A stretch of 35,042 bases of DNA from Verrucomicrobiales bacterium (lineage in GTDB: Bacteria > Verrucomicrobiota > Verrucomicrobiia > Limisphaerales > SXTU01), in assembly GCA_005791875.1 (NCBI GenBank), contig SXTU01000251.1, forward strand, positions 1 through 35,042. The letters run 5' to 3'. The number at the start of each line of letters is the position of its first letter. Position 1 is the first letter of the stretch. Shown one piece after another: positions 30,715 to 35,042 of this stretch. The notes beneath the pieces are model-generated. The model made no database searches and had not been told where the DNA came from. It saw nothing but the letters and a program-made list of their open reading frames with translations. A program made the position numbers and the translations under genes.

Positions 30715-31170
30715 ATGGTTCTTGTCATCACACTGCTGCTTGCGGGCGCGGTGCTGTTGCTTGCGGAGACGGTGCTGCCGGGCTTGGTCGCCGGCGTGCT
30801 CGGCGTGCTGTGCCTCATCGGCGGGGTCATGATGGGCTATCAGGAGTTCGGCGTTGCGACGGGCAACTGGATTCTCCTCGGCACGCTGGTCGGGCTCCTC
30901 ATCGGCTTCGTGCTGTGGGTGACATATTTTCCAACCAGCCGGTTTGGGCGGCTTTACACCTCCAGCGGCGTGGTGGGCGACATCGGCACGGAGCGTCCGG
31001 AGCTTGTCGGGCAGCCCGGCATGGCGCACACGGCGTTGCGTCCGGCGGGCGTCGCGATCATCGGCGGCCACCGGGTGGACGTGGTTGCGGAAGGCGCGAT
31101 GATCGAGCGTGGCGACGCCGTGCAGGTCATTGCCGTCGAGGGCCTGCGCGTGGTCGTCCGCAAGACTTAA
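30715..31170 (+). CDS. NfeD-like membrane protein
   Basis: The ATG at 30715 starts the hydrophobic N-terminus [37 protein letters not shown]; a further helix ([18 protein letters not shown]) follows. The last 60 residues ([54 protein letters not shown]) are the OB-fold domain shared by all NfeD proteins, with the GxxGxxxTxLRPxG signature. At 151 residues this is the short form without the protease domain. NfeD proteins partner flotillin-like proteins in membrane microdomains, and floA follows 38 bases downstream. Confidence 0.92.
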   Translation: MVLVITLLLAGAVLLLAETVLPGLVAGVLGVLCLIGGVMMGYQEFGVATGNWILLGTLVGLLIGFVLWVTYFPTSRFGRLYTSSGVVGDIGTERPELVGQPGMAHTALRPAGVAIIGGHRVDVVAEGAMIERGDAVQVIAVEGLRVVVRKT

Positions 31171-31208
31171 TTTTTTCCCGGTCAAACAGCAAACAACACG
31201 AACAACCT

Positions 31209-32255
31209 ATGGAACTCACACCGCTTCTCGCCGAAATCGATCCCAAAATCATGGTCGTGCTTTACGGCGCGATGGGCCTCGCCGCATTCGTCTTCGGCAT
31301 TCTCGTGCTGAACTTCGGAATGATTTGGGTGCGCGCCTGGACCTCCGGCGCGCGCGTGACTTTCCCGGAACTGATCGCGCTGAAACTCCGCAGCGTGCCC
31401 GTGGGCCTCATCGTGGACACGCGCATCACGGCGGTGAAGTCTGGCATCCCACTGAGCATTGACGACCTCTCGAACTACTACCTCGCCGGCGGCAATGTCG
31501 AGGCCGTGGTGCAGGCGCTCATCGCCGCGAAGAAGGCCGGCATCCATCTCGACTTCGACCGCAGTTGCGCGATTGACCTCGCCACCAAGGGCACTGGCAA
31601 GACCGTGCTCGAAGCCGTGCGGACCTCTGTGAACCCGAAGGTCATTGATTGCCCCGCCGCGTCCTCCGGCAAGGTGACGATTGACGCAGTGGCCAAGGAC
31701 GGCATCGCCGTGAAGGTGAAGGCCCGCGTGACTGTGCGCACGAACCTGGACCGCTTCGTCGGCGGCGCGACGGAGGAAACCATCATCGCGCGCGTCGGCG
31801 AGGGCATCGTGACGACCATCGGTTCCTCCGTGAGCTACAAAGCCGTGCTCGAAAACCCCGACCGCATTTCCAAGACCGTGCTGGAGAAGGGCCTCGATTC
31901 CGGCACCGCCTTTGAAATCCTCTCGATTGACATCGCGGACGTGGACGTGGGCGAGAACGTCGGCGCGAAGCTGCAGGCTGAGCAGGCCGAGGCGAACAAG
32001 CTCATCGCGCAGGCGCAGGCCGAAGTCCGCCGCGCCGCCGCCGTGGCGACCGAGCAGGAGATGGTCGCCCGCGTGTCCGAGATGCGCGCGCGCGTCGTCG
32101 AGGCCGAGGCGCAGATTCCGCTGGCCATGTCCGAGGCGTTCCGCAGCGGCAATCTCGGAGTCATGGACTATTACAAGATGAAGAACGTGCAGGCCGACAC
32201 CGGCATGCGCGACAGCATCGCCACGGCCGGCGCCACGCCACAGGTGAAGAGCTGA
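31209..32255 (+). CDS. floA: Flotillin-like protein FloA
   Basis: The 348-residue protein has a membrane-inserted N-terminus ([30 protein letters not shown]), a long SPFH-type domain with [51 protein letters not shown] and [26 protein letters not shown], and a C-terminal Ala/Glu-rich coiled coil ([33 protein letters not shown]). This is the FloA (YqfA) family, which oligomerises in functional membrane microdomains. The start is set by the family N-terminus; the upstream open frame is a shadow. It lies between NfeD and a membrane-anchored Pro-rich protein. Confidence 0.95.
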   Translation: MELTPLLAEIDPKIMVVLYGAMGLAAFVFGILVLNFGMIWVRAWTSGARVTFPELIALKLRSVPVGLIVDTRITAVKSGIPLSIDDLSNYYLAGGNVEAVVQALIAAKKAGIHLDFDRSCAIDLATKGTGKTVLEAVRTSVNPKVIDCPAASSGKVTIDAVAKDGIAVKVKARVTVRTNLDRFVGGATEETIIARVGEGIVTTIGSSVSYKAVLENPDRISKTVLEKGLDSGTAFEILSIDIADVDVGENVGAKLQAEQAEANKLIAQAQAEVRRAAAVATEQEMVARVSEMRARVVEAEAQIPLAMSEAFRSGNLGVMDYYKMKNVQADTGMRDSIATAGATPQVKS

Positions 32256-32275
32256 TTCAACTGAGCCTTGCGCGT

Positions 32276-33007
32276 GTGAACGAACTTGCTCCCATCAGTG
32301 ACGGTGTTGTCTTCGCTGGCTTGCTCGCCGCCATCGACAACATCTGGGTGATGCTGGCTATTGTCGTCATCTCGGCGCTGTCGAGCTGGTTCCAGAAGCG
32401 CAACCAGAAGGACGGCCAAGCGGAACCGTGGGGCGGCGAGGACGAGGAAACTTACCGCCAGCAACAGCAGCGCTCAGGAGGCAACCCGTCCGCACCAAAT
32501 CCCAACCAGCCGTTGAACTGGGAGGAGGAACTCAAGCGCTTGCTCGAAGGCAAGCCGCCGCTCGACGGCACCGCCGGGACGCCGCCTCCGCCTCCGCCCA
32601 TCGTGCGCCGCGTGCCGGCCCCCCCGCCGCTGCCGGAGACGGTGTCCCGCGAGTCCGAGGGCATTGACGAGGAGAGCATCGCCTCCCGCGAAGGCTCCTC
32701 GCCCTGGTCGGACACCGCCTACGACAGCCTGCCCGAGCCGACCAAGCCGCTCGCCAACCTCGAACGCCATACGCAGGCGTATCAACGCGCCACGCAGCTC
32801 CACGAGGCCGTCGCCGCGCATATGCGACATGTGGGTGAGCAGACCGAGAAGCACGGCAAGCCGCTCGCCGTTTCGCACGTTCTCCGCCGGGACCTCGGCT
32901 CCCCCGACGCCCGCGCCGTGGTTGCGCTCCTGAGCCAGCCCGCCACTGTGCGCCAAGCCCTGCTCGCCTCCTTCGTCCTCGCCCCGCCGAAGGCGCTAGA
33001 AAGCTGA
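32276..33007 (+). CDS. Membrane-anchored proline-rich protein of the floA operon
   Basis: A GTG start at 32276 lies 20 bases after floA. The 243-residue product has one N-terminal transmembrane helix (WVMLAIVVISALSSWF), then a charged, low-complexity stretch with a Gln run, NPNQPLNWEEELKRLLEG and PPPPPP/APPPLP segments (about 100-120), and a helical C-terminal part ending in DARAVVALLSQPATVRQALLASFVLAPPKALE. No named family is recognised. Its place after NfeD-FloA suggests an adaptor recruited to the flotillin assembly; this is inference. Confidence 0.75.
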   Translation: MNELAPISDGVVFAGLLAAIDNIWVMLAIVVISALSSWFQKRNQKDGQAEPWGGEDEETYRQQQQRSGGNPSAPNPNQPLNWEEELKRLLEGKPPLDGTAGTPPPPPPIVRRVPAPPPLPETVSRESEGIDEESIASREGSSPWSDTAYDSLPEPTKPLANLERHTQAYQRATQLHEAVAAHMRHVGEQTEKHGKPLAVSHVLRRDLGSPDARAVVALLSQPATVRQALLASFVLAPPKALES

Positions 33008-33190
33008 TTGCCCAAAATGTCGCTTGCGTCGTTGCACGCGACTGGTGCAAAGGAGCGACGCGGTCCACGCGGCGAAGTTTCCTCACCGGCCTCTGCTCGG
33101 TGGTGAAATCTACAAATGCGTCGTTGTCGCGGAAGCTCTGCCAACGGTCGCTACCTCACTTCCCCTCGCCTTCTCACGCCACAGACTCTT
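33008..33190. other. Gap between convergent genes
   Basis: No gene is seen in this 183-base gap between two convergent genes. CACCG/CGGTG (about 33084-33103) is a small hairpin without a U-tract that might act in termination. Confidence 0.35.
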
Positions 33191-34882
33191 CTACCGCGCG
33201 ATGTGCTGGTGGGTGTGGGTGCCGTGGACGGTGTGGTAGCTGTGGCAGGTGGCGCAGTTGTGCGTGACGCCGCCGGCGGGGCTGTGGCATTCCGTGCAGC
33301 TCTGCTTGTTGGGCAGCAGAATGTCCGCGGTGCGACGGCTGCTCGCGGCGTCGTGACATTGCGCGCAATTGACGAGGGTGTGCTTGGCATGGTTGAACTC
33401 GCCGCGGATGAGCCAGCGGTCGGGCGTGAAGACGAGGGCGATGTGCGGCAGGCCGTCGGCGCCGCCGGGCTTCACGTCGTGGCAGTAGGCGCAGCCGGCG
33501 AAGCGCGCGCGAGGCGTGGCGTTGCCGGGGCTGGCACCGATGGCGAGCTGCTTCGAGGGGTCGCTGGCGAAGAAGATTTGTTGCTCCAAGTTCTCGCCGC
33601 TGAAGGCGCGCTCGCGGAGCTGGCGCATCTGCTCGGTGACGAATTTCTCCGTCTCGGCCTGCGCGGTCACGCCCGAGCGGCGGGCGAGGTCGGCGTATTG
33701 CGTGGGGAGACTGCGGAGGTAGGCACGGACACCGACGGGGTCGCCGTGGGGGATGCGGAGTTGCGGGTTGCGGGCATCGAACTGGAGGGCGTGACAGCTC
33801 TGGCAGTGCTTGGCGAAGGTGATGGCTTGGAAGTGCGCGCCGGCGGCGGCGGGCTGATGGCAGTCGGCACAGGCGAGGGGTTGGCCGTTGCGCTTCACGA
33901 GGTCGGAGAGATGGAGCGAGTGGTTGAAGGCGAGCGTGTTGGTGTCCTTCAACTTCTGTGAGTGGACTTGAAACTCCGGGTGATCGTCGGCGAAGGACTT
34001 GAAGACCACCGTGTAGCCTTGGTCCGGACGCGGCACTTGGAAGAGCACGCGGCCCTCCGCCTGCCGGAAGTTGAACGCTGTGAGCGGGAGCTTCTCGCCC
34101 TGCTTGAGCGAGGCCTCCATCACGGTCGCGTTGCCGTGGCAGGAGAGGCATTCCGTGTCCGCCGGCGCGGGCATTCGGCCGCGGCCCTGGTGCTCGCGGT
34201 GGCACGCGGAGCACGAGTGGTCGCGGATGACGTTTGGCTGGTGGAACTTGTGGCCCGGGTGGCAGGCGAGGCAGTTGCGGTCTATCTCCGTCATGTCCCC
34301 TGCGGTGACGGTGTGGAGGCGGTGTGGCTCCAGCGGGCCGGGCCGGGCAAGGAACGCGGCGCGCACCCACTCGTGGAGGTCGCCGTGCGCGGCGGTGTGG
34401 CAAGCGCCGCAGCCGTCGCTGCCGGGCCAAGAGTGCTTCATCTGCGAGAAGACAACGCCGTGGTGGTGCGAGGAGACCGGTCCCGCCGAGATGAAGCGCC
34501 ATTGCCAGGGGCCGAAGAAGCCGACGAGCAGCACGGCGAACGTGACGGCGGTCGCGGCGATGCACAGCTGCCCGCGCATGTTGCGGAGCGTCCGGCGCGG
34601 CTGGCAGGTCGGGATGGGGCAACCGCAACTGCCGTCAGCCTGCGGGCCGTCTGGGCAGGGGCCGCCGTGCTCCTTGGGCCGCGTGCAGCGCCAGCGGCCT
34701 TTCGCTTCGCCTTCCTTCTTCTCCAGCACGGGCCGGCACTCGGCGGTGGCGCGGCACGCGCCGGAGGGCGAGGGGCCGATGCGGCAGGGGCAGCCGTCGC
34801 ACGTCCAGCCGCACTCCCAATCCTGATTGGGCCGCTCGTAGCGGCTGCGGTCGAAGTCGGGCGATGGGAGCTGGTCCTTCAA
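33191..34882 (-). CDS. Ten-heme membrane cytochrome c with Cys-rich cytoplasmic head
   Basis: The 563-residue product starts at TTG (34880-34882), the only start in frame before a stop in the upstream repeat. Residues 1-105 are hydrophilic with eleven Cys (WECGWTCDGCPC, RWRCTRP, GGPCPDGPQADGSCGCPIPTC), suited to metal or Fe-S binding. A transmembrane helix follows at about 107-126. The rest holds ten CxxCH motifs: residues 158, 204, 224, 245, 338, 360, 464, 506, 529 and 543, with His-rich spacers (FNHSLHLSDL, FNHAKHTLV) that can supply distal ligands. It would pass electrons between the membrane and the periplasm. The family is cytochrome c3-like; the donor is not in the window. Confidence 0.88.
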   Translation of the reverse strand: MKDQLPSPDFDRSRYERPNQDWECGWTCDGCPCRIGPSPSGACRATAECRPVLEKKEGEAKGRWRCTRPKEHGGPCPDGPQADGSCGCPIPTCQPRRTLRNMRGQLCIAATAVTFAVLLVGFFGPWQWRFISAGPVSSHHHGVVFSQMKHSWPGSDGCGACHTAAHGDLHEWVRAAFLARPGPLEPHRLHTVTAGDMTEIDRNCLACHPGHKFHQPNVIRDHSCSACHREHQGRGRMPAPADTECLSCHGNATVMEASLKQGEKLPLTAFNFRQAEGRVLFQVPRPDQGYTVVFKSFADDHPEFQVHSQKLKDTNTLAFNHSLHLSDLVKRNGQPLACADCHQPAAAGAHFQAITFAKHCQSCHALQFDARNPQLRIPHGDPVGVRAYLRSLPTQYADLARRSGVTAQAETEKFVTEQMRQLRERAFSGENLEQQIFFASDPSKQLAIGASPGNATPRARFAGCAYCHDVKPGGADGLPHIALVFTPDRWLIRGEFNHAKHTLVNCAQCHDAASSRRTADILLPNKQSCTECHSPAGGVTHNCATCHSYHTVHGTHTHQHIAR

Positions 34883-34888
34883 GGCAGT

Positions 34889-35004
34889 GATGAATTATGA
34901 ATGATGAATTATGAATGATGAATTATGAATGAGCGACGGCGGCTCGACGCGCCTCGACGCGCTTGCCCTCCGTTCATTCTTCTTAGTTCATCGTTCTTCA
35001 TTTC
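34889..35004. repeat. Tandem 14-mer (x3) and inverted wordy repeat upstream of the cytochrome gene
   Basis: GATGAATTATGAAT occurs three times in perfect tandem (34889-34930). After a 42-base G/C-rich middle, a GTTCATTCTTC/AGTTCATCGTTC run (about 34973-35004) repeats the words in inverted orientation. The tandem ends six bases from the TTG start of the cytochrome gene, so it forms the whole leader. Confidence 0.85.
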
Positions 35005-35007
35005 AGT

Positions 35008-35042
35008 TCACCACGCTCCTGCGGAGAAGCCATAGACCAGCA
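35008..35042 (-). CDS. Possible 3' end of an upstream gene (partial)
   Basis: On the minus strand the last bases read LVYGFSAGAW then TGA (35008-35010). The hydrophobic, aromatic end would suit a membrane protein of the same operon as the cytochrome, but eleven codons cannot establish a gene. Confidence 0.2.
   Translation of the reverse strand, partial: LVYGFSAGAW

Noticed and set aside
34889-34930. Three tandem 14-mers as a possible CRISPR array
   Set aside because: The units are contiguous without spacers and too short for CRISPR repeats.

Overview
The window looks like a contig from a Verrucomicrobiota bacterium, probably near the Pedosphaera/Limisphaera group. That reading rests on several things visible in the sequence: high GC; a PSCyt1-DUF1549-DUF1553 gene next to a DUF1501 gene; a Verrucomicrobium-type heme-binding domain; two pseudopilins with the [24 protein letters not shown]-like head typical of this phylum; a NfeD-FloA pair; near-absence of Shine-Dalgarno sequences; and many short palindromic or wordy repeats. 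No rRNA, tRNA, CRISPR array, transposase or phage gene was found. Taxonomy is inferred from gene families only.

Layout. 1-1102: 3' end of a heme-binding-domain protein. 1103-1588: a block of palindromic repeats with no gene. 1589-2855 (-): small lipoprotein-like gene plus pseudopilin. 2960-5638 (-): hom-thrC, threonine biosynthesis. 5722-10446 (-): PSCyt1/DUF1549/DUF1553 and DUF1501 couplet. 10544-11685 (+): second lipoprotein-pseudopilin couplet. 11693-12946 (-): secreted PQQ-type propeller. 13056-14111 (+): argC. 14286-16805 (+): secreted TPR-peroxiredoxin fusion. 16831-17019: remnant of a ParE/RelE toxin. 17089-19005 (+): asparagine-synthase-type amidotransferase. 19141-29997 (-): an 11-kb surface-polysaccharide cluster read in one direction: UDP-HexNAc dehydrogenase (wbpA type), C4 epimerase (wbpP type), TerB-like protein, Wzm/Wzt ABC exporter, MMPL/RND transporter, an aromatic-repeat surface protein and a GT4 glycosyltransferase. 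30201-30611: single-domain response regulator. 30715-33007: NfeD-FloA-proline-rich membrane protein operon. 33191-34882 (-): ten-heme membrane cytochrome with a Cys-rich cytoplasmic head.

How genes fit together. wbpA and wbpP types can make UDP-GalNAcA from UDP-GlcNAc. The convergent amidotransferase next to the cluster could amidate that uronic acid, as WbpS/WbtH-type enzymes are thought to do, and the Wzm/Wzt pair with its C-terminal glycan-recognition domain would export the finished chain. The DUF1501/PSCyt1 couplet, heme-binding protein, PQQ propeller and multiheme cytochrome point to an envelope rich in redox and polymer-degradation proteins.

The most unusual signal is the repeat layer. 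At least ten palindromic or inverted repeat elements of several sequence types fill intergenic gaps, abut or supply stop codons (asnB and the glycosyltransferase both stop inside a GTAG-headed palindrome) and sit in frame inside two genes: twice in the PSCyt1/DUF1553 protein, including a 75-bp inverted repeat of exactly 25 codons, and twice in the linker of the TPR-peroxiredoxin. The GTAG heads recall REP elements mobilised by RAYT transposases, but no such transposase is in the window. A second notable signal is a candidate orphan small RNA at about 21895-21970, with a TTGACA/TACGAT promoter and a 15-bp stem followed by a U-tract.
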